64,000 nucleotides of DNA from Streptomyces novaecaesareae (GCF_000716875.1 NZ_JNWQ01000009.1:1-64000), one strand, 5' to 3'; numbered from the stretch's first letter, positions 41,368 through 49,836 are shown. Numbers and translations: made by a program. The notes: a model not told the origin generated them from the letters alone.

Positions 41368-41432
41368 GGACCGTCAACGCGGACTGTCGGCGCGGGTCGT
41401 CGGCGCGGTCCGTCGGCTCGGATCGTCAGCGC
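41368..41432 (-). repeat. 13-bp tandem repeat crossing carboxyltransferase stop codon
   Basis: Five GGWCNGTCRRCGC-like 13-bp units (41368, 41381, 41394, 41407 and 41420) run through the stop at 41426. A tandem expansion at a gene end such as this recurs elsewhere in the window. Confidence 0.8.
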
Positions 41433-43084
41433 GGATCGCCCAGCCGGCGGTGGCGGGCGGCCCGGGCCGCGAGCCGGTCCGTGTCGGGGGCCGCCGCCAG
41501 GGCGCCGAGCGCCGTACCGAGGGCCCGTCCGAGCCGTGCGCAGAAGGCCTCCGGCTCCTCGGCGGCGTCCGGCAGCTCCGGGACCACCTCGTCGACCAGG
41601 CCGACCTCCGCCAGGTGCTGGGCGCCGATCCCCTGCGTCCGGGCCAGTTCGGCGGCGTGCGCACCGTCCCGGTGGACGATCGCCGAGGCGCCCTCCGGGG
41701 GCAGCGGCGCCAGCCAGGCGTGGCCGGCGGCGATCACCCGGTCGGCCGGGAGCAGGGCTAGCGCGCCGCCCCCCGAGCCCTGGCCGAGCAGCACGGCGAG
41801 GACGGGGGTGCGCAGCGCGAGCAGGGTGGTCAGGCAGTGCGCGATCTCCACCGCGATGCCCTCCCGCTCGGCCTGGGCGGACAGCTCGGCCCCGGCCGTG
41901 TCCACGACGGTGACCAGCGGCAGCCCGAGCTGTTCGGCCAGCAGTGCGGTGCGTCGGACGGCCCGCAGGTCGGCAGCGGTGAAGGGGCGCTCGTGCTCCG
42001 GGGTCTGCCGCTGCTGGCCGACGACCACGACGGGCCGGCCGCCGAGGACGGCCAGTGCGCGGACCAGCGCACCGCCACGGCCGCCGGGCGCGTCCAGCAG
42101 CACCAGCTCCTCGGCGGTGTGCCGCAGCAGCTCGCGGGTGCCCGGGCGGTCGGGGCGGCGGGTGCGGAGGACGGAGTCCCAGGCGTCGGGGTGCTCGGGC
42201 GCGGCGGCGTCCGTCCCCTCGGTAGCGGACCCGGAGGTGCGGGACCCGGTGGGAGGGGGCTCGGCGGTGTCCGCTGCCCTGGTGGGAGGGGTGTGCGCGC
42301 TGGAGCGCGCCGCACCGAGGACGGCGAGCGTGCGGCGGAGCAGCTCGCGCAGCTCCTGCGGCGGTACGACGGCATCCACCAGGCCGTGCTCGGCCAGCGT
42401 CTCGGCCCGCTGGACGTCGGCCGGCAGCTCCACCCCGCGCAGCTCCTCGTACACGCGCGGGCCGAGGAAGCCGAGCCGGGCGCCGGGCTCGGCGAGGACC
42501 AGCTGGCCGAGCGTGCCCCAGGAGGCGAAGACCCCGCCCATGGTGGGGTTGCGCAGATAGGTGAGGTAGGGGAGCCCGGCCGCGCGGTGGGTCTGGACGG
42601 CGGCGGTGATGCGCAGCATGCAGAGGAAGGCCGCCGAACCCTCCTGCATCCGCGTGCCGCCGGAGACCGGCAGGGCGAGCAGTGGCAGCCGTTCGGCGGT
42701 GGCCCGCTCGACGGCCCGGGTGATCCGCTCGGCGGTCGCGACGCCGATCGAGCCGCCGAGGAAGCCGAACTCGGAGGCGACCAGGGCGACGGGCCGGCCG
42801 TCGACCAGGCCGAGGCCGGTGAGGACGGCCTCGTCCAGGCCGGTGCGCTCGCGGGCCCGGTCGAGCGAGGCGCGGTACTCGGGGTCGGCGGGCGGGCCGG
42901 GCGGCGGCTCGTCCCAGCTGCGGAAGCTGCCGGGGTCGACCAGCAGTCCGACCAGCTGGTGGGCCGTCAGTGCGGTGGGTGCCGTCAGTGCGCTCGGCGT
43001 CGTCCGCGCGGTGGGCGTGGTCTCCGCGCTCGGCGTCGTCGGCGTGCTCGGCGTCGTCCGCGCGGTGTTCTCGTTCGCTGCCAT
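41426..43084 (-). CDS. Carboxyltransferase with AccD- and AccA-like halves
   Basis: This 552-residue protein fuses two crotonase-fold carboxyltransferase halves. The N-terminal half (about residues 50-270) is AccD-like with GFLGGSIGVATAERITRA and SGGTRMQEG. The C-terminal half (about 340-540) is AccA-like with GQGSGGGALALLPADRVIA and PPEGASAIVHRD. They are joined by a Thr/Pro-rich linker (about 270-315). It lacks the zinc finger of E. coli AccD. Such fused subunits transfer a carboxyl from carboxybiotin to an acyl-CoA, giving malonyl-CoA or methylmalonyl-CoA. The biotin carboxylase partner is not in the window. ATG 43084 follows a duplicated GACGGGGTGGAC; the N-terminal ~40 residues are TTPS/TAP repeats. 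Confidence 0.85.
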   Translation of the reverse strand: MAANENTARTTPSTPTTPSAETTPTARTTPSALTAPTALTAHQLVGLLVDPGSFRSWDEPPPGPPADPEYRASLDRARERTGLDEAVLTGLGLVDGRPVALVASEFGFLGGSIGVATAERITRAVERATAERLPLLALPVSGGTRMQEGSAAFLCMLRITAAVQTHRAAGLPYLTYLRNPTMGGVFASWGTLGQLVLAEPGARLGFLGPRVYEELRGVELPADVQRAETLAEHGLVDAVVPPQELRELLRRTLAVLGAARSSAHTPPTRAADTAEPPPTGSRTSGSATEGTDAAAPEHPDAWDSVLRTRRPDRPGTRELLRHTAEELVLLDAPGGRGGALVRALAVLGGRPVVVVGQQRQTPEHERPFTAADLRAVRRTALLAEQLGLPLVTVVDTAGAELSAQAEREGIAVEIAHCLTTLLALRTPVLAVLLGQGSGGGALALLPADRVIAAGHAWLAPLPPEGASAIVHRDGAHAAELARTQGIGAQHLAEVGLVDEVVPELPDAAEEPEAFCARLGRALGTALGALAAAPDTDRLAARAARHRRLGDPR

Positions 43085-43377
43085 GTCCACCCCGTCGTCC
43101 ACCCCGTCAGAGATCGTTCCGGCCCGCCGTGATCCGTCACTCTATGCGGCGGTGGCCGGGAGCGGCGAGAGGCCGCAGAGCGGGGCGAACGGGCTCCGAT
43201 GGTAGTTCGACGGCGGTCGACCCTTGTACCGTCAGGACGGTTCGTGGACGGCGGCGCGGACTGCCGCCGGAGGCGGGGGTACGGGCCAAGTCGGCCCAGG
43301 TAAAGGGGAGTTACTCGCCGGTTAATACTTCGGTGGAGGGCTTCCGGAGTTGACGGTGTCTCGCCACACTGGGGGAC

Positions 43378-43770
43378 ATGACTCGCACTCTACGCGCGTG
43401 GAAGTCCCGCGCTGCCGCCGTTACCGCCGTCGCCCTGATGACCCTCGCGCCGCTCGCCGTCGCCACCGAGGCGCACGCCGCCGTGAGCGGCACGGTGTGC
43501 CTCTCCGCCCTCCCGCCGGAGGCCACCGACACCCTCAACCTGATCGCCTCCGACGGGCCGTTCCCCTACTCCCAGGACGGCGTGGTCTTCCAGAACAGAG
43601 AGGGTGTCCTGCCCCGCGAGTTCAGCGGGTACTACCACGAGTACACCGTCATCACCCCCGGCTCCCCGACCCGCGGCGCCCGCCGGATCGTGACCGGCCA
43701 GGCCGACCAGGAGGACTACTACACCGGCGACCACTACGCCACGTTCTCCCTGGTCGACCAGAGCTGCTGA
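43378..43770 (+). CDS. Secreted guanyl-specific ribonuclease, RNase Sa-like
   Basis: This 130-residue precursor has a 35-residue signal peptide and a mature RNase almost identical in layout to RNase Sa of S. aureofaciens. The mature part starts VSGTVCLSALPPEATDTL. The active-site residues correspond to E54, R65, R69 and H85 of RNase Sa (here E88, R99, R103 and H119). The C7-C96 disulfide pair maps to C41 and C130. It cleaves extracellular RNA 3' of guanosine. No barstar-like inhibitor gene lies nearby, as is common for exported forms. A CACACT -10 box seven bases before ATG 43378 suggests a leaderless mRNA. Confidence 0.95.
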   Translation: MTRTLRAWKSRAAAVTAVALMTLAPLAVATEAHAAVSGTVCLSALPPEATDTLNLIASDGPFPYSQDGVVFQNREGVLPREFSGYYHEYTVITPGSPTRGARRIVTGQADQEDYYTGDHYATFSLVDQSC

Positions 43771-43786
43771 CCGACCCCGCGTGACA

Positions 43787-43818
43787 GTGGCCCCGGCACA
43801 CTTCCCCGCCGGGGCCAC
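43787..43818 (+). terminator. Terminator after RNase gene
   Basis: GTGGCCCCGGC pairs with GCCGGGGCCAC around a 10-base loop, 16 bases after the stop. Confidence 0.85.
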
Positions 43819-43952
43819 CGTCGTACCCTCGTCGCCCTGGCCATGACCTTCCCGTCCTCCCTCGACTCGACCGGACCGAACGGTAGTTGAGTCATGCGGT
43901 GGGGGACGGCCCGGCCGTCGGGTCGTGCGGCGCCGCCGGCCCGCCCGCTTGC

Positions 43953-43958
43953 TAGGGT
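43953..43958 (+). promoter_or_regulatory. -10 box of TetR gene
   Basis: TAGGGT ends seven bases before ATG 43966, indicating another leaderless transcript. Confidence 0.5.
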
Positions 43959-43965
43959 CGGGGGC

Positions 43966-44682
43966 ATGGCACCGAGCAGCGCGAACCCCCCGGGACGGCT
44001 CCGGCGAGACGCGCAGCGCAACCGCGACCTGCTGCTCGCCGCCGCCCGTGACATGTTCTCCCGGCACGGCCTGGACGTGCCGCTGGACCAGATCGCCAAG
44101 GAGGCCGGCGTAGGCAACGCCACCCTCTACCGGCACTTCCCGACCCGCGAGGCGCTGATCGGCGAGGTGTTCGCGGACGCCGGCGCCGGACTGGCCACGG
44201 CCGGGCAGGAGGCGCTCGACGCCGAGGACGCCTGGACCGGCCTCGAAGGGTACTTCGGGCGGATCTTCGAACTCGTCGCCGCCGACCGGGGCATCAACGA
44301 CCTCGTCACCCAGGCCATCCCGACCATCCCCGGAATGATCGAGATCAGCCGGCAGCACGCCACCACCGTCGGCGCCCTCATCGCCCGCGCCCAGGAACAG
44401 GGCACCATGCGCCGCGACGTGGTGACCATGGACCTGCTGTTCCTGCTCGGCCCGCTCTGCCGCGCCCTGCCCGCCGCCGGCGAACTGCGCCCTGACCTCT
44501 GGCGCCGCTACCTCGCCCTGCTCCTGGACGGCTTCCGCGCGCAGGCCACCCATCCGCTGCCCGTCCCGCCGATCGGGGAGGAGCACCTGGACCGGATGTT
44601 CGCGGACCTCTGGGAGGCGCAGGCGTCCGAGGCCCCCGAGGCCCCCGAGGCCCCCGAGGTCCCCGAGGCACCCGAGTTCTGA
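43966..44682 (+). CDS. TetR-family transcriptional regulator
   Basis: This 238-residue regulator has the TetR helix-turn-helix (RNRDLLLAAARDMFSRHGLDVPLDQIAKEAGVGNATLYRHFPTREALI, about residues 19-63) and an all-helical ligand domain. The C-terminus is an expansion of APE repeats (EAPEAPEAPEVPEAPE) encoded by a 9-bp repeat. No adjacent target gene is evident. Confidence 0.88.
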   Translation: MAPSSANPPGRLRRDAQRNRDLLLAAARDMFSRHGLDVPLDQIAKEAGVGNATLYRHFPTREALIGEVFADAGAGLATAGQEALDAEDAWTGLEGYFGRIFELVAADRGINDLVTQAIPTIPGMIEISRQHATTVGALIARAQEQGTMRRDVVTMDLLFLLGPLCRALPAAGELRPDLWRRYLALLLDGFRAQATHPLPVPPIGEEHLDRMFADLWEAQASEAPEAPEAPEVPEAPEF

Positions 44683-44813
44683 GCGCCCGACGCCACGGCA
44701 TCAGGGACGCGTACGGAACACCGGGCACCGCGTCAGAGCACCGTCAACGAGCTTCGGCTGTTCGGTCGCTGGGCGGTTTGCTGAGGCGGGACGGCGTGCG
44801 GTGAGGAGAGGTC

Positions 44814-45377
44814 ATGGTGGACAGCGCGGACAGTGGTGTGGACGAGGGCCGGATCGTGGTCGGCGTCAGCGGCTCGCTCGGCAGCCTCGCCGCCCTCCAC
44901 CGCGCCGTCGCCGAGGCCCGCCGGACGGACGCCGACGTGCTCGCCGTCCTGTGCTGGACCCCGCCGGGCGATGAACTCGGCTACCGTCGCAGCCCCTGCC
45001 CGCCGGTGGTCAACGCCGGCCGCGACGCTGCCGTGGCCCGGCTGCGGCAGGCCCTCGACGAGGCCTTCGCCGGGCGCTACGCGGGCGTTCGGCTGCGCTG
45101 CCAGGCCGTCCGCGGCGACACCGCCCACACCCTGGTGCGGTGCGCCGACCGCCCCGGCGACCTGCTCGTCCTCGGTGCCGGGCGCGACCGCGGCCGCCTC
45201 GCCCGGCTGGTCCACCCGTCCGTCACCGCCTACTGCGTGCGGCACGCGACCTGCCCGGTATTGACCGTGCCGCACCCGCCGCTGCAGCGCGACCTCGAAG
45301 CACTGGAGCGCGGGCACGGGACGCGCGGGCGCGGGATGCGCGCGTACGGGCCGCGCACGCCGCTCGCCCGGAACTGA
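44814..45377 (+). CDS. Universal stress protein (Usp) family
   Basis: This 187-residue protein has the Usp fold (VVGVSGSLGSLAALHRAVAEAR at the N-terminus; LLVLGAGRDRGRLARLVHPSVTAYCVRHATCPVLTVP in the second half). The ATP-type GxxG(x9)G(S/T) motif is only partly kept (GAGRDRGRLARLVHPS). It is a paralogue of the protein at 56759, sharing the start of the domain and overall length. Usp proteins are small stress-induced regulators of uncertain action. RBS GAGGAGAGG is good. The last ~20 residues are Arg/Gly-rich. Confidence 0.83.
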   Translation: MVDSADSGVDEGRIVVGVSGSLGSLAALHRAVAEARRTDADVLAVLCWTPPGDELGYRRSPCPPVVNAGRDAAVARLRQALDEAFAGRYAGVRLRCQAVRGDTAHTLVRCADRPGDLLVLGAGRDRGRLARLVHPSVTAYCVRHATCPVLTVPHPPLQRDLEALERGHGTRGRGMRAYGPRTPLARN

Positions 45378-45398
45378 CCACCGGTTCAAGGCCGGTGG
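45378..45398. terminator. Hairpin between convergent Usp and hydrolase genes
   Basis: CCACCGG pairs with CCGGTGG around a 7-base loop, touching both stop codons. Confidence 0.7.
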
Positions 45399-45399
45399 C

Positions 45400-46122
45400 T
45401 CACGACCGTCCGGCCGCCTCGGCGAGGACGGCGGCGGTGCGGCGGCCCGCCTCCAGGGTGTCGGCGGCCGTGGCGGGCAGGCAGCGCCGGGCCTCGGGGC
45501 TGTAGGCGGTCATCACCACGCCGGCGTGGTCGGTGGGGAGTTCGAGGTTCCGTACGGTCGACATCTGCTGTGTCAGGGCAGCGTTGAGCTGCCGGGTGTG
45601 CCCGATGTCCACGATCTCGTCCGCCGTGCCGTGGACCAGCCAGAGCGGGACGGGCGACGGGCCGGCGGCCAGGTGGTCGAGCGGGGCGTCCCCGGTGGTG
45701 ACGGCCGGGTCGGAGTAGTGCGAGGCGATGCCGACGGCGGCGGTGGGCCGGAGTTCGGCGGGGGTGTCCGGGTGGGTGGCCACGGCGACGGCCTCCCGGC
45801 CGCCCATCGACCAACCGGCCAGCACGAAGCGCGCCGGATCCCCGCCGAACCCGGTGGCGATGCGGCGGGCCTGGGCGAGGGAGGCGAGCAGTTCGGCTCG
45901 GCCGCCGTCGGCCCGGTCGGCGCTCCAGTCCGGGACGAGCACCAGCAGGCCATGGCCGGCGGCCTCCCGGGCCAACGGCCGCAGCACGTCGCGCTCGTTC
46001 GGGCCCCGGCCGTGCCAGAGCAGGACCATGGGGGCCGGCCCGGCGGCGCCGGAGGCCGGGCGGTGGACGTCCATCAGCCGTCCGTCGGCGTACGGAACGG
46101 CCTCGGGTGGAGCGGTGGTCAT
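45400..46122 (-). CDS. Alpha/beta hydrolase, dienelactone-hydrolase-like
   Basis: This 240-residue alpha/beta hydrolase has LLWHGRGPNERDVLRPLA (oxyanion region), GWSMGG nucleophile elbow and WLVHGTADEIVDI with the catalytic Asp. A terminal His lies in PTDHAGVVM. The overall shape fits the dienelactone-hydrolase or poly(3-hydroxybutyrate)-depolymerase-like group. Substrate unknown. ATG 46122 has GGAGG nine bases upstream. An in-frame start at 46155 would add eleven residues. Confidence 0.8.
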   Translation of the reverse strand: MTTAPPEAVPYADGRLMDVHRPASGAAGPAPMVLLWHGRGPNERDVLRPLAREAAGHGLLVLVPDWSADRADGGRAELLASLAQARRIATGFGGDPARFVLAGWSMGGREAVAVATHPDTPAELRPTAAVGIASHYSDPAVTTGDAPLDHLAAGPSPVPLWLVHGTADEIVDIGHTRQLNAALTQQMSTVRNLELPTDHAGVVMTAYSPEARRCLPATAADTLEAGRRTAAVLAEAAGRS

Positions 46123-46175
46123 GCGGGGTTCGCCTCCGATTCGGTGGTTGATCACTCAGCTGGTACCGTACTTCC

Positions 46176-46329
46176 TGTCGCGAGGGAGACGATCTCTCGT
46201 CAGGCGTCAGCGGTGCTACCAGAGCACGTCCTACTTTCAGTAGGGAGAGTCCGTGCAACCCGGGCCTGGCGCTCCACAGTCGGGCGGGGTCCGGTGCCTT
46301 TCACAGGTGCCGGGCCCCGTTCGCGTTCG
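46176..46329 (+). ncRNA. Candidate structured small RNA, copy 1 of tandem pair
   Basis: A 154-bp unit begins tgtcgcgaggg and ends with a terminator-like hairpin (GGGGTCCGGTGCC / GGTGCCGGGCCCC, loop TTTCACA). Inside are a hairpin at the 5' end (CGAGGGA pairing with TCTCTCG) and a nested set of stems: CAGGC with GCCTG, GCACG with CGTGC, and CCTAC with GTAGG. It differs from copy 2 (46420-46573) at six positions with no indels. TACCGT, a -10-like box, lies ~7 bases upstream. I do not recognise the RNA family. No open frame fits. Confidence 0.7.
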
Positions 46330-46419
46330 TGGACGCGTCTGCGGGTACGTCTGCTTCTGCGTCTGCGGGTGGTTGGTTCGTGGTTCGGCGCATGGCCGTT
46401 GAGCTGCTAGTATTTCTCT

Positions 46420-46573
46420 TGTCGCGAGGGAGATGATTCCTCGTCAGGCGTCAGCGGTGCTACCAGAGCACGTCCTACTTTCAGTAGGGAGAGTCCGTGC
46501 AACCCGGGCCTGGCGCTCCACTGTCGGACGGGGTCCGGTGCCTTTCACAGGTGCCGGGCCCCGTCCGCGTTCG
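46420..46573 (+). ncRNA. Candidate structured small RNA, copy 2 of tandem pair
   Basis: This is the same 154-bp unit as copy 1, at a fixed offset of 244 bp. The differences are mostly in stems and keep or restore pairing: copy 2 has CGAGG/CCTCG and GGACGGGG/CCCCGTCC where copy 1 uses G-T pairs. A TAGTAT -10-like box precedes it at 46409-46414. Its terminator hairpin overlaps the stop and last codons of the minus-strand aldo/keto reductase (ends 46545). The pattern argues for selection on RNA structure. Promoter and function are inferred. Confidence 0.72.
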
Positions 46574-47444
46574 CGAGGCGGGTCAGTTCCTCCCTGCTGA
46601 GCACCAACTCTCCTGCGGCGGCGGAGTCCTGGATGGTCTCGGGGCGGCTGGCGCCCGGGATCGGGATGGTCACCGGGGAGGTGGCCAGCAGCCAGGCGAG
46701 GGCGACGCGCTGCGGGCTGACTCCGCGTTCGGCCGCGATCGCGGCGAACTCCTCGCCGGCGCCGCCGAGTTCGGCGGAGCGGCCGATTCCGCCGAGGGGG
46801 CTCCAGGGCAGGAAGGCCAGGCCCAGTTCGGTGCACAGGTCCAGGACGGGCTGGTGCGTGCGGACGGCGGGGGAGTACTCGTTCTGCACCGAGACCAGGG
46901 CGTCGCCGAGGATCTCCCGGGCGAGACGGACCTGCGCCACGTCCACGTTGGAGATGCCGGCGGCGCGGATCTTGCCCTCCTCGTAGAGCTCCCGGATCGC
47001 GCCGAGCGAGTCGGCGTACGGGACGTTCCGGTCCGGGTGGTGCTGCTGATAGAGGCCGATCGCCTCGACGCCGAGGCGGCGCAGTGAGCCCTCGCAGGCG
47101 CGCTTGAGGTGGGCCGGGTCGCCGTCGATGGTCCAGGAGCCGTCGCCGGGGCGCCCGCGGCCGCCCTTGGTGGCGACCAGGACGCGGTCGGCGTCGGAGC
47201 CGTAGGAAGCGAGGGCCCGGGCGATCAACTCCTCGTTGTGGCCGTACTCGTCGGCGTGCCAGTGGTAGGAGTCGGCGGTGTCGATCAGGGTGATGCCCGC
47301 GTCCAGGGCGGCGTGGACGGTGGCGACGGCGCGGGCCTCGTCCGGGCGGCCCTCGACGGAGAGCGGCATCGCGCCGAGGCCGATGGCGCTGGTCCGGACG
47401 GTGCCGAGGAGACGGGTGGTCGGGGCGGTGGTTCCGGTGGTCAT
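46545..47444 (-). CDS. Aldo/keto reductase
   Basis: This 299-residue (alpha/beta)8-barrel oxidoreductase has the AKR tetrad: Asp in LIDTADSYH, Tyr in that segment, Lys in VATKGG, and His in LYQQHHPD. The NADPH-binding IPIPGASRPE loop is near the C-terminus. It reduces aldehydes or ketones with NADPH. Substrate unknown. Its start overlaps the stop of the upstream epimerase gene by ATGA, so both are translationally coupled. Confidence 0.87.
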   Translation of the reverse strand: MTTGTTAPTTRLLGTVRTSAIGLGAMPLSVEGRPDEARAVATVHAALDAGITLIDTADSYHWHADEYGHNEELIARALASYGSDADRVLVATKGGRGRPGDGSWTIDGDPAHLKRACEGSLRRLGVEAIGLYQQHHPDRNVPYADSLGAIRELYEEGKIRAAGISNVDVAQVRLAREILGDALVSVQNEYSPAVRTHQPVLDLCTELGLAFLPWSPLGGIGRSAELGGAGEEFAAIAAERGVSPQRVALAWLLATSPVTIPIPGASRPETIQDSAAAGELVLSREELTRLANADGARHL

Positions 47445-48358
47445 GCGGGGAGCTCCTGTCCACGGGTGGCGGCGAGCAGGCCGGGCAGCCAGTCGCGGGT
47501 GTGGGTGAGGGGGTGACCGAGCTGCTGTGCCCGGGAGTTGTCCATGCCGTAGTAGCGGTCGAAGGAGAACGGCGAGGCCTGCTGTCCGGGCCGTGGCGGT
47601 GTGGTGCGGTACGGGCGGCCGGCCGCGATCAGCTCGCAGAGGGCGGTGGCGGTGAGTTCGCCGTGCGAGGCGACGTTGACCGGGCCGGTGAACTCCTCGC
47701 CCGCCGCCCAGGCGAGGAAGGCGGCGGCCTCGGTGTCGTGGGTGTAGGAGGAGGGCAGGTCCTCCGGGTGGACGAGGACGGGCAGGCCGGCCTCGATGCG
47801 GTCGGTGTAGTGGGCCAGCCGCCCGGTGAAGTCGGCGGCGCCCAGCACGTGGCCGAGCCGCACGGACACGAACGGGAACGCCCCGGCGCGGGTGAACACC
47901 GCCTCCGCCTGGCGCTTGCCCCCGCCGTACGAGCCTTCGGCGAACTCGGCGTCGTCCCAAGGGAGTTCGATCTGAATCGGCCACCGGCCCGGATCGACGA
48001 CGGACTCGGCCAGCGGACGGAGCGGGCGGACCGGCGGGTGCTGGGCAGCGGTGTCGTAGACCTCGATGGTGGAGGTCATCAGATAGCGGCCGGTCCGTCC
48101 GGCGAAGGCGCGGACGGCGGCCTCGGCCTGCCGCGGGGTGTAGCAGACCTGGTCGATCACCGCGTCGAAGTCGCGTCCGGCCAGTGCGGCGGTCAGCGCG
48201 GCCTCGTCCGAGCGGTCGGCGAGGAGCGGGGTGACGCCCGGCGGCGGTGGTGCCGAGCCCCGGTTGAGCACGCTGACCCGTACGCCGGAGTCGCGCAGCC
48301 GGGTGACCAACTGCCGTCCGAAGTACCGGTTTCCCCCGATGACGAGCACGTTTTCCAT
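47441..48358 (-). CDS. NAD-dependent epimerase/dehydratase-like protein
   Basis: This 305-residue extended-SDR protein has the N-terminal nucleotide-binding loop IGGNRYFGRQL, in which the canonical GxxGxxG is altered to GGNRYFG. A YGGGKRQAEAVF segment is in the position of the catalytic YxxxK. It belongs to the reductase/epimerase group that resembles CDP- or UDP-sugar epimerases. Substrate unknown. It is divergent from an AsnC/Lrp regulator 45 bp away and is followed by an aldo/keto reductase, so the two enzymes may be controlled by that regulator. Confidence 0.8.
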   Translation of the reverse strand: MENVLVIGGNRYFGRQLVTRLRDSGVRVSVLNRGSAPPPPGVTPLLADRSDEAALTAALAGRDFDAVIDQVCYTPRQAEAAVRAFAGRTGRYLMTSTIEVYDTAAQHPPVRPLRPLAESVVDPGRWPIQIELPWDDAEFAEGSYGGGKRQAEAVFTRAGAFPFVSVRLGHVLGAADFTGRLAHYTDRIEAGLPVLVHPEDLPSSYTHDTEAAAFLAWAAGEEFTGPVNVASHGELTATALCELIAAGRPYRTTPPRPGQQASPFSFDRYYGMDNSRAQQLGHPLTHTRDWLPGLLAATRGQELPA

Positions 48359-48403
48359 GACCACAAGTGTTATGGTGCGGCGCGGTTCGATGAAGGGGTG
48401 ATC

Positions 48404-48943
48404 ATGGGAGTTCAGGCGCTACGACCGAAAGACCAACGGCAGTCGGGCGGTTCGGCCGAGGATTCCTCAGCGGGCGCCCGCAGCGGTGCCGGTGGCGGTC
48501 TGGACGCGGTCGATCTGCGGCTGCTGGAACTGCTCCAGTCCGAGGGGCGGATCACGCTCAGCGAGCTGGGCCGGCGGGTGAACCTCAGCCCGGCCGCGGT
48601 CGGTGAGCGGGTGCGCCGGCTGGAGGCGGGCGGCACGATCACCGGCTACGCGGCGCAGGTCGCGCCCGGGCGGCTGGGGTACGGCATCCGGGCCTTCGTC
48701 CGGGTCTCGCCGCACGCCCGGATGACGGTGAAGTACCTGCGCAGCCAGGAGCTCCTGCACCGGCCGGAGGTGCTGGAGGTGCACCACGTGATCGGCGAGG
48801 ACTGCTGGGTGTTCAAGGTCGCCGCACGGGACACCACGCACCTGGAGGAGCTGATCGAGGCGATCGCGGTGCTCGGCCGCACGACGACCTCGGTGATCCT
48901 CTCCTCACCGGTGGAGCAGCGGGTGCTGCTGCCCTCGGACTGA
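48404..48943 (+). CDS. Lrp/AsnC-family regulator
   Basis: This 179-residue protein has an AsnC-type helix-turn-helix (AVDLRLLELLQSEGRITLSELGRRVNLSPAAVGERVRRLEAGGTI) and a RAM/effector domain (VLEVHHVIGEDCWVFKVAARD). It carries ~35 extra N-terminal residues rich in Ser/Ala/Gly. ATG 48404 is used. It diverges from the epimerase/AKR pair, its likely target. Confidence 0.87.
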   Translation: MGVQALRPKDQRQSGGSAEDSSAGARSGAGGGLDAVDLRLLELLQSEGRITLSELGRRVNLSPAAVGERVRRLEAGGTITGYAAQVAPGRLGYGIRAFVRVSPHARMTVKYLRSQELLHRPEVLEVHHVIGEDCWVFKVAARDTTHLEELIEAIAVLGRTTTSVILSSPVEQRVLLPSD

Positions 48944-49083
48944 CGGAGCCGAGGACGCGGGGGAGCAGGTTCAGGACGGCTGTCGGTCGGAGCCCAGTTC
49001 GCGCGAGATCCGCAGCCCGACCTGGGCCACCACCGGCCCGAGGGCGTGGCGCCCACCGGTGACCCGGTACGTCGGGTCGCGGC

Positions 49084-49836
49084 TCAGGCCGCCTGGGCGG
49101 ACTCCCGGGGCGGGACGGCGACCAGGACGAACCGCGCCCCGGCGTCGTCCCGGACGAGCGCGGCACGGCCGTACGGTGTCGGCTCCGGCCCGGAGAGGAC
49201 GGTGCCGCCGAGGGCGCGCAGCCGCTCGGCCGCCCGGTCGGTGTCGGCGGTCCCGAAGTGGGCCAGCCAGTGCGCGGCCGTGGCGCCCGGGCCGATGCTG
49301 CAGGCGGGCAGGCCGGCGACCCGGGCGAGGGTGTGGCCCGCCTTCGGCCGGTCGTAGGTGTAGCCGAAGAGGCGGCGGTAGAAGGTGCGCGCGGTGTCCG
49401 GGTCGGGGGAGAGGTGCTCGTTCCAGGCGAGGGCGCCGGGCTCGTCGACCAGGCCGGCGCCGTCGATGGTGCCCGCCTGCCAGAGGCCGAAGGGCGCGCC
49501 GAGCGGGTCGACGGCGAGTGCGGCCCTGCCCTGGTCGGGCACCTCGTACGGCTCGCGGGTGATCCGGCCGTCGGCGGCGCGGACGAGTGCGGCGGTGCGG
49601 CGCAGGTCGGTGCAGGCGAGGTGGGTGGTCCAGGCGGCGGCCCGGGCGGTGTCCGGGTGCTGTCCGACGGCCGCGACCTGGGCGCCGTACCGGGTGGCGA
49701 CCGCCTCGGCGGGGCCGGTCGGGACGAACTCCCAGTCGAACAGCGCGCCGTAGAAGCGCTGCGCGCGCGGGGCGTCCGGGGTCGTCAGGACGACCCAGCA
49801 CGGGACGCCCTCGTGGTACCTGCCCGCCTTCGGCAT
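49084..49836 (-). CDS. VOC-family protein, two glyoxalase-like domains
   Basis: This 250-residue protein consists of two tandem VOC (glyoxalase/bleomycin-resistance/dioxygenase fold) halves, about residues 8-120 and 130-245. It includes PDAPRAQRFYGALFDWEF and the matching TARTFYRRLFGYTYDRP. Such proteins are dioxygenases, isomerases or drug binders. No complete metal-ligand set is obvious, so function is open. ATG 49836 has an AGGAGG site five or six bases upstream. Between it and alkB lie CTGGTGGCGCCGGC-type short repeats. Confidence 0.78.
   Translation of the reverse strand: MPKAGRYHEGVPCWVVLTTPDAPRAQRFYGALFDWEFVPTGPAEAVATRYGAQVAAVGQHPDTARAAAWTTHLACTDLRRTAALVRAADGRITREPYEVPDQGRAALAVDPLGAPFGLWQAGTIDGAGLVDEPGALAWNEHLSPDPDTARTFYRRLFGYTYDRPKAGHTLARVAGLPACSIGPGATAAHWLAHFGTADTDRAAERLRALGGTVLSGPEPTPYGRAALVRDDAGARFVLVAVPPRESAQAA

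Noticed and set aside
41368..41432. Possible CRISPR-like repeats
   Set aside because: 13-bp direct tandem units without spacers.
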